A DNA stretch of 64,000 bases from Tiliqua scincoides (lineage: Eukaryota > Chordata > Lepidosauria > Squamata > Scincidae). The position numbers were made by a program, and so were the translations under genes. The DNA is taken from contig NC_089830.1 in the NCBI RefSeq assembly GCF_035046505.1, forward strand, positions 18,239,088 through 18,303,087. The letters run 5' to 3'. This document shows positions 31,236-41,949 of this stretch, in pieces; the first letter of the stretch is position 1, and every line of letters begins with the position of its first letter. The notes under the pieces were generated by a model that had not been told where the DNA came from, searched no databases, and worked only from the letters and a program-made list of their open reading frames with translations.

Positions 31236-32490
31236 CAGTGGCGTCGCTAGGGGGGTGCAGAGGGTGCAGGCCGCACCGGGTAACGCACACAGGGGGGTGA
31301 CCTGCACTGGGGGATGACATGCTAAAATCGTGGTGGTTAGGTGTAACCCCATCATATTATATACCATTGGATGTGTAATTTCGAGTGGAATGCAATGCAA
31401 AAAACCTGAGTGAAATATCTCTATCAAAAGTTATGGCCAAAAAACTGGAGAACAAAAAATGCATGGATCCCTATGGAAAGTGAAAGTGAGCCATATCACG
31501 CTTTTACTCATGATTATGTGAACTTGCCTTAGTCCGTTGGAAAGGGCAGGCTGAGAGGAATCCAAGGCCACCAGAATGGTCCTGATCCATGAATGCAGCC
31601 CCCAAAAGCACCAGAGATGGAAGTCCCTCCCTCCAAGCAGATGAATGTATTGAGCCCTATGGAAAGCGAAACTAAGCCTCATGGTTGCGTTTACTCAAGT
31701 GTAAGCAAATGTGCCTTGGCTGGTGGTCAGGCCAGGCAAAGGAGAATGGGAAGCTACCAGAATGGTCGTGATCCTATGCACCTGCAGCTAAACAAGTGCT
31801 CCAGAAGGCAGCCCCCCCACACTAAAAAGGATCAAAACAGAGGCTTCAGCTGAAAAGGTGAACTTTTTTGAAACCTGCAAAGCCAGGTGGATCCTGACAG
31901 TGATCCGGTTTCAACAGAAGTTCTTAAATTGAACTGGGCACTGGGTAGGGCTGAAAAACTTACTGATTTTGGAGGGGGGTGTTATTGCAGGCAGGCTACA
32001 GAGGAAATTCACTTGGTGGAACAGGGCTGGCTTCTGCTTATTTAATTATTTGTTTTACTTTAATTATTTATACTCATTTATTTTAATTTGCCTGATGATG
32101 TCACTTCCACCATGACATCACTTCTGGTGGGTCTTGGACAGACTGTCATTCTAAAAAGTGGGTCCCAGTGCTAAAAGTTTGAGGACTGCTGCAATATGTT
32201 AGTAAGTAGACACCTGAGGGAGGGGTATGTGTGACACCACTAGTGACCAAAATCACTAAAATCACAGTTTGGAGGAGTAATACCATCATGTTATATATCA
32301 ATCAATGCCTAATTTCATGCAGAATGTGTTCTATCTTTGTTCTATCAAAAGGTACAGCCAAAAACCAGTCGAGGCGGAGTGATGGCACATCACCACACCC
32401 ACCACCTGGGGCGTTGCCCCGCCCACTGCATGGGGGGGGTGACGTGCTGTCATCCCGCACCGGGTGACGCGAACCCTAGTGACGCCACTG
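31236..32490 (+). mobile_element. hAT family F, 1255 bp, with exact target duplication
   Basis: The ends CAGTGGCGTCGCTAGGG and CCCTAGTGACGCCACTG are a 17-bp inverted repeat with one mismatch. The exact 8-bp duplication AACAGGAT lies outside (31228-31235 and 32491-32498). Inside, a ~200-bp module containing 'ccctatggaaagtgaaag' / 'ccctatggaaagcgaaac' occurs twice in tandem. A terminal module ('atcatattatatacca' / 'atcatgttatatatca') occurs near both ends in the same orientation. No transposase frame is recognisable, so it is non-autonomous. Confidence 0.87.
32091..32191 (+). mobile_element. hAT family D right-end fragment nested in family F
   Basis: 'gatgatgtcacttccacc', 'atgacatcacttctggtggg' and AAAAGTTTGAGGACTGCTG follow the order of the right third of family D. 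The left part is missing or too diverged to place, so it may be a shared ancestral module rather than an insertion. Confidence 0.55.
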
Positions 32491-32498
32491 AACAGGAT

Positions 32499-32899
32499 GC
32501 CTGCCATATTGAAACCCAAGGGTCATTTGAGGGCTCAGTTCTTTGGCCTCTAGTGCTCAAAAGGGCAGCCATTCAGTGCAATCGATGATAAAGCAACACT
32601 TCAAAACTGAGTGCCTCTCTTCCAGGTTGATGACATTTTCTTCTCTGGGCAAGATCAGCAGCTGTGGGAGTCTATCAGCAATGAATTTCATACAGGGGCT
32701 GCTTGGAAAAGAAGTAGTCGTATCGTGGTAAATTTCGAAGTGCTGGAACTTGTACTCATGACATACAACAACTCTTCCCCTCCCCACCTCAATAGCCATG
32801 GCCCACTGACAACCCAAATATCACTACCCCCCCCCCCACTAGTGCACTAGTGAAGCACATACTGCATCCAATGTGGGGGGCGGTAGTCCGGAGGCCTTC
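32499..32899. other. Single-copy sequence, nothing recognised
   Basis: A C run lies near 32.83 kb. No repeat ends or exon-like frames are seen. Confidence 0.45.
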
Positions 32900-33110
32900 T
32901 CAAGGCAAGGGAACATTTATTTCCTTACCTCAGGGCAAGCCTCCCCTACTCCAATGGGTTGCTTCCAATCTGTGCCAGCTATTTTGCTGACCCAAGTTGA
33001 GGGGAGTAAGGGAGAGGGAAGGGAGAAGTGTTGGTGGGTCAAAGCGGTCCTAGATGAGGATTTTTGCATGCACAATCTCAGCTTCACAGGTACAAGTTGC
33101 ACTCCCTGAG
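32900..33110. mobile_element. GC-rich CAGCCCAAT-family module
   Basis: 'ccaatgggttgcttccaatc' and 'gtgccagctattttgctg' match the module at about 0.44 kb. Ends not visible. Confidence 0.4.
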
Positions 33111-33224
33111 CCATCAGTGGTACACAGGACCAGCCTTCTTGAGTTAAGGTCCCATCCCTACATGAACATAACACACATACACCCATGCTCAGATCAGACT
33201 GCCAAGCAGCAGGTGTCACTATGC

Positions 33225-33688
33225 CAGGGGTGCCCAAACCCCGGCCCGGGGGCCACTTGCGGTCCTCGAGGCCTCTCAATGCGGCCCTCAGGGAGCCCCT
33301 AGTCTCCAATGAGCTCTGGCTCTCCAGAGATTTGTTGAAGCCCACACTGGCCCAACGCAACTTCTCTCAGCGTGAGGGTGACTGTTTGACCTCTCGTGTG
33401 AGCTGTGAGATGAGGGTTCCCTCCACTGCTTGCTGTTTCGCATCTGTGATGCAGCAGCGGCAGCAAAGGAAAGGCCAGCCTTGCTTTATGCAAGGCCTTT
33501 TATAGGCCTTGAGCTATTGCAAGACCTTCATTCATTCATATAAGTTCATCTTTAATATATTCATTTATGTAAACTTATGTAAATTTATTCAAATTTTAAA
33601 TGTAAATTGATTTTTTTTTTGCCCCGGCCCCTGACACAGTGTCAGAGAGCTGATGTGGCCCTCCTGCCAAAAACTTTGGACACCCGTG
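33225..33688 (-). mobile_element. hAT family A, 464 bp, reverse orientation
   Basis: The ends CAGGGGTGCCCAAAC and 'ctttggacacccgtg' are inverted. An exact 8-bp duplication CACTATGC is present on both sides. The body is family A reversed, with 'gcaaggccttttataggcc' and the GC-rich half first. Confidence 0.9.
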
Positions 33689-33739
33689 CACTATGCCACT
33701 GATGAGTAAATCTCTCTGTAAAATAATGCTAGCCCTTTT

Positions 33740-33945
33740 CCTGGGCAACCCAGGGCAGTCCCGGGCTGCTTGGATTCACACTGCTGATTGAGGTGGCGCA
33801 GATCCAAGTAGCCCCATTGGAACTGTAGTGGCTCTCCCTGGAGTAAGAGTGAAAGTTTTCCCTTGCCTCAGTGTGAGCCTCTGGCTGCTTGAAACTTGTG
33901 CTGGATACAGTGCAGGCCCACTGGCCTGCCTGCTCTAGCGCAACT
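33740..33945. mobile_element. GC-rich repeat module (GGCGCAGATCC type)
   Basis: GAGGTGGCGCAGATCCAAGT then AGCCCCATTGG matches the repeat near 8.95 kb. A 5S SINE starts at its right edge. Confidence 0.5.
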
Positions 33946-34087
33946 GTTACCCTGCACATGCCCGATCTCATCTGATCTTGGAAGCTAAGCAGGGTCAGGC
34001 CTGGTTAGTACTTGGATGGGAGACCGCCTGGGAATACCAGGTGCTGTAGGCTTATACCATAGTCTTTCGAGACTGAAGGTTGCCTAC
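33946..34087 (+). mobile_element. 5S rRNA-headed SINE
   Basis: It starts GTTACCCTGCACATGCCCGA and keeps 'ggaagctaagcagggtc', GTACTTGGATGGGAGACCGC and GGTGCTGTAGGCTTATACC, then the LINE Z tail CATAGTCTTTCGAGACTGAA ending GGTTGCCTACC. The Pol III internal control region is intact apart from single changes. Complete copy. Confidence 0.9.
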
Positions 34088-34164
34088 CATCACATAGCTA
34101 AACCCCTCAAGGCTATTCATTAGGGCTGCCATTATGAGAAATGGATTGAGGTTCTTTTTGCAAA

Positions 34165-34192
34165 TAAATAAATAAATAAATAAATAAATTAT
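34165..34192. repeat. (AAAT)n microsatellite
   Basis: Six to seven AAAT units. Confidence 0.9.
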
Positions 34193-34204
34193 TCCTATCT
34201 AGAG

Positions 34205-34302
34205 CACCTTCTTTTTGAAGTCTCGTAAAGCTAGGTGGGTTCTGATAAAGTGTCATTTCAAAAAGCGGGTCCTGGTGCTAAAAAAATTTGAGAACCACTG
34301 AT
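34205..34302 (+). mobile_element. hAT family D right-end fragment
   Basis: 'gctaggtgggttctgataaa', 'aaaagcgggtcctggtgct' and the end TTTGAGAACCACTG are the family's last ~90 bp. The left part is absent. Confidence 0.6.
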
Positions 34303-35109
34303 TTAGAGGCTTACACTAATTAGCAAGTCTCCGCCAATGACATGTGTGCCACTTCTTCAAACGAACTGGCACGAAGTTTGAGTCTGTCTGTTTCTTCCTG
34401 GATATATTTAGCAAGCGCTGCCGTGAAGACCAGAATAAGCTCTGCCTTTTCAACCCGAAACCTGATTTCTGCAATCTACAGTCTGCAAATTATATAGCAA
34501 TTCATCCTGGCTGACTTTGTGACTTGAAGGACGGTAATTAGAAGGCAACTTGCTGGCACCTGCCTTGGATATTCCAAGGCAGGACCATGTTGACATTTGT
34601 GATATAATTAAAGAGTAGGTCCTTAGTTGTGATAGGCCTTTCCCTGGGGTGATGCAAATATAGGCCGTGGCCGTTGGAATCCCATATAATCGAAGCATGA
34701 GGTTGTTCAACATAATGAGCTGGAAGGTTAGGAGAAATGGATGGCTACCTTTTGAGATGAGGGGGTGGCGGCAGGATGAACTTTGCCAGGCAGGGGTTGC
34801 AAGATGGATTGAGCACCTCTGAATCATAGCCAAGCAAGTAGGAGTAGGGGGAAGAGGAATCTGAGCAGCATTACGGGGACAGGCCAAGAGAAATGCATAA
34901 ATGAATCATATAAGGGCCCACTTTGGACATCATGCTAAACCATGGTTTAATCATGGTTTAACTCGATGATATCATGTTTATTAGATGCTACCTGTTCTCC
35001 TTTGTGTGTGAGAAAAGGAACTATCCAATGCCCATTGGTGGTTCAGAACAAATTGGGATGTATCTGTCATCCAAGTCTAGCATGCTTCCCACAGTGCATG
35101 CACAAGCCA
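34303..35109. other. Single-copy sequence with a small palindrome near 34.94 kb
   Basis: TAAACCATGGTTTAATCATG is a short near-palindrome. No exon or repeat ends are seen. Confidence 0.45.
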
Positions 35110-35192
35110 CTGTATGAAATTGGGAGCCCTTTGGGGGCAGGGAACTTCTTTTCATTCCTTTTTGCTATGCAAACCGCTTCATGAACTCTTTC
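35110..35192 (+). mobile_element. L2-like LINE tail fragment
   Basis: 'ttgggagccctttgggggc', AGGGAAC and 'gcaaaccgcttcatgaac' match the tail at 3.87 kb. It is followed by a CA-rich stretch. Confidence 0.55.
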
Positions 35193-37432
35193 TGTTGGGC
35201 ATCACAAACACACACGCACACACAAAACACAACACACACCCCACTCAAAGTGGACTTTGTGCAGGCCTAGCACAAGGTGTCCTACCCCCTTACCTCTGTT
35301 CTTCCAATTCCCTGGTTTTGGAGAAGGAAGAGAGAGACAGTAGAGAGGAGGACTGAAGAGAGGGCAGTAGTGGGCTAGAGTGTCATCAGTCTCCTTGCTT
35401 CCACATCCCCAATTCTTTTCTGATGCCCTCATTCATTCTTAATCAAGGTAGTGGGAAGAGGAGGAGGAGTGGAGATGAATGGACCAAGAGAGGTGGGCAC
35501 CCCCTGCCAGTCTACTTCCTGATTCAATCACCTCTGTCAGCCTCATGAGTTTCCAGGTAGTCTCTTATCTAGGCAGGAAATGCACAGCTGCAGGCCTGCT
35601 CTGCTTCATCAAGAGGGCTACATAACAGGCCGTCAGACCATCTCTGCAGTTCTTACCCTAACCTCTTCTTGAGAGGTGGGGTGCCTCGTGTATTAATACA
35701 TTTGTCATCAATGTGCACATAGGTACTGCAATGCTCCTGCTGTCACCTCGCACACCATAGTTGCTGAGGCTGATAAAATGTGATTACGTATATAATTTTT
35801 CAGGCTTAGCTTTAACCAGAGCAGCTATCACCCTCCTGGGTTCTCAAATCAGTGGCTGGCAGGGTTATTGCAGAGTAAATAAACAGAAAAAGGTAGCAAG
35901 TGCAGCAGTGTTCAGCAATGTGTAAGAGTGGAGAGGGTGGAAATGGCAAAGTGTTCCTTGGTCTGATAATGAGGGAGTTTCAGACATGCCTCTATTTTAG
36001 TCTGCGAAGTGTCGGAAGGTATGGAAAAAGCCATGTGCCACCTCCCCATGTTTACAGGGTAATGGGTTTCCTTCTGCACAGAGCCAGGTTCCGTGTAAGG
36101 ATTTGTCTGGTTGCAGACGTCAGCACCCAGACAAGCCCAAAGAATGGTGCTGTGGTAACAAAGGAGCAAATATACAGGGACAAAGAGGTGACCTCACTGG
36201 CATGCTGGAATATTGTTCCAGCATAATGGCCCCATTGATCCATCTTGTCCATCTCCCCCCTGCTTTACATGGTCAGTCTCACGCCTTCCTGGCCGACGAG
36301 AGTCCTTGGATGAAAAAACTTGTAACTGAAGCCGTCTCTGAACCTGCGATGATGGCGGCTCCGGGTTCAGGGGAAAGCCAGAGAGTCTCCTTGTTGTGTG
36401 TGTCAAATGCATCACTCCCCAGACAAAGTGAGCCCGTAAATGGAGGTGGCATTTTCCAAAGGTCAGAAGGAGCTGAGCAAACGCAAACAGAGACATCAGG
36501 AAGAGAACAGAAATAGCTCAGGAATGTTTTGGTGATTGCATGTTACGGCAGGGATGACGTTTGTCAACAGCTCCACCGGCAGGGCGGCAAAGACATTGAG
36601 GCTACTCAGGTGCGATTCTGTTGCACTGGCTGGAGAGAGGCCTCTTTGTCTGACTCCATCTTTGGAGATGTTATTGAACCTGAGATGTGTGGCGGGATTA
36701 AGGAAACCATGAGGTAATCCCCCGGCCTGTTTACTATGCACGCTGGCACCATCCTTTCTCTTGTGTGACATAATACAAGCGGTGTAAGGTAGCACCGCTA
36801 GCCGATCTCGCCGGGATGAAATTTCATGGTGTGCATTTTTGAGACCTTATTAGGCCTTCACTGTTTCATCAATTTTGTACTTCTGGGAGCCAGTTAAAAT
36901 CATTCTCACCAGCTGAACAAAGTCTCCAATATTTGCATTGTTTAATATAAATGTATAATTCTTTTCATATGAATACTTTATTGACTTGTTTTTTTGTTTA
37001 ACAATACCTCCCCTCCAGGCATTTGTGCTATGCATCTAATATATCATCGTCATCATCATTGATTTTTGCAAAGTCAGACAGGTGTTATCAACTGGTTCGT
37101 TTTATCCAGAGATCAAACCCAATGGGATGCCTGATTTTCTCATATTTTGTTGTTATAAATACTGTTGGGAATAAGAATATTTAAATACTATTGACTTGTC
37201 CACAAAGAGGTTGACGTAGTAAAATAAATCAATACGTGGTTCCCTTTCCCCAAAAGTCGCACCATCTTAAAAGAAAATATAGAATAGACATCAGGAGCAG
37301 CCGCTGGAAAAGACGACACGCTGGGGTGACGAGACACAGTTGCTCTCCCCCTGCAAAATATAAGAGGACACCACTCTGAAAGGTGCTTCTTTGCCCAGTT
37401 AGCAAGGGTTGTACAATCTATAGTTATTTACA
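35193..37432. other. Longest stretch without recognised repeats (~2.2 kb)
   Basis: No LINE, SINE or hAT ends were found. A 137-codon plus frame (36103-36516) and a 100-codon minus frame overlap it but have no domain, no splice framing and ordinary composition. The stretch from 36.1 to 37.0 kb, with several TAAT-rich parts, could be conserved regulatory DNA. A CATCATCAT run lies near 37.05 kb. Confidence 0.4.
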
Positions 37433-37440
37433 ATATATGG

Positions 37441-38083
37441 AACATGCTGGAATCCCTAGCATGTATGCACTGCTGAAACAGAGACGCCTGCGTTGGCTCG
37501 GTCATGTCGTGAGAATGGATGATGGCCGGATCCCAAAGGATCTCCTCTATGGAGAACTCGTGCAAGGAAAGCGCCCTACAGGTAGACCACAGCTGCGATA
37601 CAAGGACATCTGCAAGAGGGATCTGAAGGCCTTAGGAGTGGACCTCAACAGGTGGGAAACCCTGGCCTCTGAGCGGCCCACTTGGAGGCAGGCTGTGCAG
37701 CATGGCCTTTCCCAGTTTGAAGAGACACTTGGCCAACAGTCTGAGGCAAAGAGGCAAAGAAGGAAGGCCAATAGCCAGGGAGACAGACCAGGGACAGACT
37801 GCACTTGCTCCCGGTGTGGAAGGGATTGTCACTCCCGAATTGGCCTTTTCAGCCTTTTCGGTGCAAATTGGTTCACACAGCAAAACCGGTGTGTGAAAAT
37901 TCGGTGAAAATTGGCATTTTCGGTGCAAGGGGTTTTCAGGTTCACACAGAACCACACAGAACCAACAGATGGAAGTGGGGGGGGCAGATCTGCCCCCCCA
38001 CTTCCATCTGTTGATTCTTGCTGTTCCAGAATCACCTTTCAGAGCGCGATACCAGAGTCTTTTGAGACTGACGGTTGCCAACC
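37441..38083 (+). mobile_element. LINE family Z, 5'-truncated, with a foreign insert
   Basis: It reads from EHAGIPSMYALLKQRRLRWL through GHVVRMDDGRIPKDLLYGEL to CTCSRCGRDCHSRIGLF in one frame. After 'ggccttttcagcc' the zinc finger is broken by ~167 bp of unrelated DNA, and ~10 bp of LINE is lost. The rest of the finger region and the shared tail follow, with GAG at the stop position. Flanks ATATATGG and ATATATAG form a probable 8-bp duplication. Confidence 0.85.
37855..38020. other. Palindrome-bearing insert inside LINE Z
   Basis: It begins TTTTCGGTGCAAATTGG and repeats TTTTCGGTGCAA and GGTTCACACAG about 65 bp apart. It then ends in a 51-bp near-perfect palindrome (37963-38013) with 14-bp outer arms CAACAGATGGAAGT/ACTTCCATCTGTTG, a G8/C7 block and a central CAGATCTG. 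No terminal repeat or duplication is seen, so the mechanism is unknown. Confidence 0.75.
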
Positions 38084-38091
38084 ATATATAG

Positions 38092-39098
38092 CAGGTGAGT
38101 ATAATGGCAAATAGTGCACAGAGGTGTAGAAAGTGACAGCCAGATTGATCCAGGGGCTGGTGCAACTTCCGTTCTATGGGAGTCTACATCATGTGGCAAC
38201 TTTTTAGAACAGGCAGGTGGAAGATGGCAGGCATTCACAATGGCAGCTAAGCCCCTCCCCTTTGCACATCATCCTCATGACCAGGTTCCATGTTCTTCTT
38301 TCCAATGGGACTCAGCCATGGTTTCGTTTATACTGAACTGTGCCCTTGGCATGAATATTTCACCATTGATTGTAGCAGTAAGTAGATTGCCTTGGGTTGT
38401 TGTAAGACAAGAGCAAGTTAAAACGGAAGAATAGCACAGGCTAACACACGTTTTGCTGCCTTAAAAGTTAGACCCATTCCTGGGTATATTTGGGGTGCTG
38501 ATTCCAAAAATGACATCAGTTTTGCTCTATCACCTCCAGCTTTGGAGATACAGCATAGCCTCCTTAGTGAATGGTTCAAGCATAGGCAAGCTGCTTGAAG
38601 CATTCACTAATGAGAATATGTCACATCTCCAAAAGTAGGTGTGATAGGGCAAAAACCGGTGCCATTTTTAGACTCAGCAAACCCAATTTTATACAATCAC
38701 CATAAATAATAAAAAAAAAGCTTCTTTCACTCAGTTTTGTAGGCCTGTGTAATACCATCAACCTAAATATTTGGAAGGCACTGCTTGAACCAATAGGAGG
38801 TGAGGAAAAATCTGTCTCAACAGGAAGATGTCAGTTGTGCAGTAACCCCTGGGCCCATTATATATATCTGGGTTTAGCCTAAGTATCTGCCCCAAAGCAA
38901 ATCCATATCATACTGTGTTATGATGTAAAGCTTCATGGGCCATTTGACCTGTTCCTGATTGGGACTCCACAGAAGGTCTGGCAAGACATGGCAAAAGGGC
39001 AGGCTGGGTATGCAAAATCAGGACTCTGGACAGCTCCCAGTAGAGCAAGGATCAGAGGCCAGCTGTAAGGCAAGTCAAAGAAGTAGCTAAGGATGTTG
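38092..39098. other. Single-copy sequence, nothing recognised
   Basis: No repeat ends or domains. The short frames are chance. Confidence 0.45.
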
Positions 39099-39106
39099 CT
39101 CTAGCA

Positions 39107-39333
39107 CTGCCATTTTCAACCACTGTGCTATGGTACACTGGTGTGCCGTGAATGGTCTGCAGGTATGCCGTGAGTTTGGGGGAGGGTCATGTATTAGTAG
39201 GGTCATTGGGGGATGTGAGTCCCCTGCTGGCAGTACAGTGTGCCTTGTCAATTGTCAAAAGACTGATGACATGACGTGACAATTTTAGTACCTTGTCAGT
39301 GTGCCGTGAGACCAAAAGGGTTGAAAATCACTG
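39107..39333 (+). mobile_element. hAT family C, 227 bp, exact duplication
   Basis: It starts CTGCCATTTTCAACC and ends GGTTGAAAATCACTG, with CTCTAGCA exactly on both sides (39099-39106 and 39334-39341). The body is standard family C. It lies 11 bp from the next hAT target duplication. Confidence 0.88.
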
Positions 39334-39352
39334 CTCTAGCAATTGTCTAGAG

Positions 39353-39676
39353 CAGGGGTGTCAAACTCGTTTCATACAGAGGGCCGAAGTTATCATTCAG
39401 CTTAGGGCCGGAAGTGATGTCGTTAAGCAGCAAGTGACATCATTAAGCAGCGAATGGCTGGAAATCAGACCCTGTTCTCACAGAGAAACTCATTAACTGC
39501 AAATGACAGAAGAGAAAGTATGCAAATCTTGATCATATTTCAAGATTTGGGAAAGCCCAATTTTCGTGTGGGCTGCCATTTCAGCTGCAACACCTCAGCA
39601 GCTGAGAGCCTGAAGGCCGGATAAAAAGCTTCTGGGGGCTGCATCTGACCCCTGGGCCTTAAGTTTGACACCCCTG
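39353..39676 (+). mobile_element. hAT family B, 324 bp, exact duplication
   Basis: The ends CAGGGGTGTCAAAC and GTTTGACACCCCTG are a perfect 14-bp inverted repeat. GTCTAGAG flanks both sides exactly. The body holds 'gtgatgtcgttaagcagc' and 'gacatcattaagcagcg' direct repeats. It is the least decayed B copy here. Confidence 0.92.
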
Positions 39677-39684
39677 GTCTAGAG

Positions 39685-40138
39685 CAGGGGTGTCCAAACG
39701 TTTTGGCAGGAGAGCCACATCATCTCTCTGACACTGTGTCGGGGGCTGGGAAAAAAAGAATTGATTTACATTTCAAATTTGAATAAATTTCCATAACTGA
39801 ATATATTAGAGATGGAACTTATATGATTACATGAAAGTCTTGCAATAGCTCAAGGCCTATAAAAGGTATTGCAAAAAGCAAGGACAGCCTTTCCTTCACT
39901 GCTGCTGCTGCATCACAGACATGAAACAACAAGCAATGGAGGGAGCCCTCATCCCACAGCTCACATGAGAGGTCGAACAGTCGCCCTCATGCTAATAATA
40001 GCTGGGCTGGGCCAGTGTGGGCTCCAGCAAGTCTCTGGAGGGCCAGAGTCTCATTGGAGTCTGATGGCTCCCTGCGAGCCGGATTGGGAGTCCTCGAGGG
40101 CCACAAGTGGCCCCCAGACCAGGGTTTGGGTACCCCTG
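39685..40138 (+). mobile_element. hAT family A, abutting family B
   Basis: The ends CAGGGGTGTCCAAAC and GTTTGGGTACCCCTG are inverted. The left flank GTCTAGAG (39677-39684) is also family B's right duplication, and the right flank is GTCTAAAG (40139-40146). The element therefore entered one copy of B's duplication, or the reverse. Confidence 0.9.
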
Positions 40139-40394
40139 GTCTAAAGTGAATTCTGAGCTTCAATAGTCCTGTTATTCGTTTTTGAGTTGAAGGAGTTCAG
40201 GGATGGAAATATAGGTATGTTTCCTTTGACCAGTTCTTCAAGACCTGCAGTGTTTCTGGAGCAGACACATGTTTACTCATGCTCAGTCCTGTGCTTGCTC
40301 ATCCTCATGCACCTGTTCCATTTTCCATGCACATACACACCACCGTTGCACCTGAGATCAAAGCAGCTATGTTTGGGTGGGTAGTTCCAGCTAG

Positions 40395-40595
40395 GGTTGT
40401 CAACTCTGGTTGAAGCTGCTCCTGGGAGATGTTCAGTTCCAATCTGATATAACGTCGGAAGTCCGGTTAAACTCATCAGGATTGCTTTCGGTGATTGGTA
40501 ATTGGTAATTGATGATGGCTTTCGGTGACTGGTAATTGATGCTGATTACTGGAGACTCCACACCATTCTTGAAGGGTTGACAACCTTAAGCCAAC
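40395..40595. mobile_element. Transposon-like repeat with AGGGTTGTCAAC ends
   Basis: It begins CTAGGGTTGTCAACTCTGG and ends GAAGGGTTGACAACCTTAAG, an inverted pair. A relative lies at 52.57 kb, and a single end is seen at 25.0 kb. Inside, 'gattggtaattggtaattg' and 'gactggtaattgatg' form short direct repeats. Superfamily not assigned. Confidence 0.6.
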
Positions 40596-41170
40596 CTATT
40601 AGTGTGGCATGATAGAAGGCTCTGAGATTAAATCAATAGTCATGAATGGAGAACTACATGTCCCATGATCCCTTGGGAGGAAATGACAAGTTGTGTATTG
40701 GGACTACCCCATGAGGCCCCCCTTGTATGAAAGTCTTCTCCGCTGCCTGTTTATTTGTTATTTCTTTATCTCTTTCTGCATTGATCTTCAACATTTCCAC
40801 AGGGGGTTATAAAAAAAGGCATACCCAATAAGTGGAGAAGCACAGTGTGGATAAAAACTCTTTCTCAAGAACCCACAAACCAGGGCTGCATATGTTTATC
40901 AGCTAGCAGTACTAATAGCAACAAGGATGTGTATGTAAATCTCCTCCCAGCATGCTGCTGTCACAAATAATTTTCAACTTCTAGCATGTTCGCCACACTT
41001 GCAACTTTTCGTTCAAACTTGAAGCTGTTAAACATGGTGGCCTCCAAACATTCAAATTCTGCTGGTAGAAACATGGTGGCCTCCATGCATTATGGTAGAA
41101 AATGACAACCTCCATGCATTTGAGTTCTAATGACTGGGCACCATTTTGTTGCACATTAATGAATTGAAAC
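40596..41170. other. Single-copy; ZNF143-like motif near 40.65 kb
   Basis: GAACTACATGTCCCATGATC then CCTTG resembles the ZNF143 ACTACAnnTCCC core. 'aaacatggtggcctcc' occurs twice near 41.03-41.08 kb. No gene is seen. Confidence 0.35.
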
Positions 41171-41171
41171 A

Positions 41172-41461
41172 TTGCAATACAAGGATATCTGCAAGAGGGA
41201 TCTGAAGGCCTTAGGAGTGGACCTCAACAGGTGGGAAACCCTGGCCTCTAAGCGGCCCACTTGGAGGCAGGCTGTGCAGCATGGCCTTTCCCAGTTTGAA
41301 GAGACACTTGACCAACAGTCTGAGGCAAAGAGGCAAAGAAGGAAGGCCCATAGCCAGGGAGACAGACCAGGGACAGACTGCACTTGCTCCCAGTGTGGAA
41401 GAGACTGTCACTCCCGAATTGGCCTTTTCAGACACACTAGACGCTGTTCCAGAACCACCAT
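41172..41461 (+). mobile_element. LINE family Z fragment without its tail
   Basis: It encodes YKDICKRDLKALGVDLNRWE through to the intact finger CTCSQCGRDCHSRIGLFRHT and RRCSRTT. It then passes into unrelated 'ctgtatatatgcagccc'. Unlike all other copies it lacks the shared 3' tail, so it was cut at both ends after insertion or arose by another route. Confidence 0.8.
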
Positions 41462-41495
41462 TCTGTATATATGCAGCCCAGATCTGAGCAAACAG

Positions 41496-41501
<6 letters not shown>

Positions 41502-41544
<43 letters not shown>
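41502..41544. repeat. (GA)n microsatellite
   Basis: About 21 GA units, about 40 bp after the LINE Z fragment. Confidence 0.95.
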
Positions 41545-41547
<3 letters not shown>

Positions 41548-41949
41548 CCAAAGAACCTGGGTCTATTCCTTTGAGCAAGAGCAACAAAGTGTCTTGTGGC
41601 ACAGATTTGTATTGTAATGTACATTTGCATGGACTAGAGCCCATTTCATGAGAATGGTTCAGATTAATCCAGAAGAGAATTCTATGGGCTCCTTTTCATT
41701 GAGAATGGCATGCAGAGGTACATTTTTGCACGGGGTGTGTCAGGACTCACAACCGAGGACTCACAACCAGGTCTTGAGCTGAGTTCCAGGGGAAAGACAC
41801 TTTGCTCCATCTATAGGAGAGGCTGCAACTACCTCCAGCTTCTCCAAGGTGAAGCTTTTTGCCAGGGGAAAGGAGATGGCAGTGGATGCTTCCATAGGTG
41901 CATAGATTGTCCAAACCTGCTGGGAATCTGCAACTCCCCAGCAGTCTTC
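41545..41949. other. Single-copy sequence
   Basis: Only 'gtccaaacctgctgggaatc' near its end is repeated (also at 44.34 kb), probably a transposon module. Confidence 0.4.

Noticed and set aside
32337-32588. Short frames across the hAT F right end
   Set aside because: They cross the transposon boundary and the inverted repeat, so they are chance.
33946-34087. A 5S rRNA gene
   Set aside because: It lacks the first ~12 nt of 5S, continues into the LINE Z tail and has about nine dispersed relatives with the same fused tail, so it is a SINE.
36103-36516. Possible host exon (137-codon frame)
   Set aside because: No domain, no matching splice sites or neighbouring exons, and an overlapping frame on the other strand. 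Composition is ordinary.
41408-41651. Ser-Leu or Arg-Glu repeat frames
   Set aside because: They are translations of a GA microsatellite joined to the LINE Z fragment.
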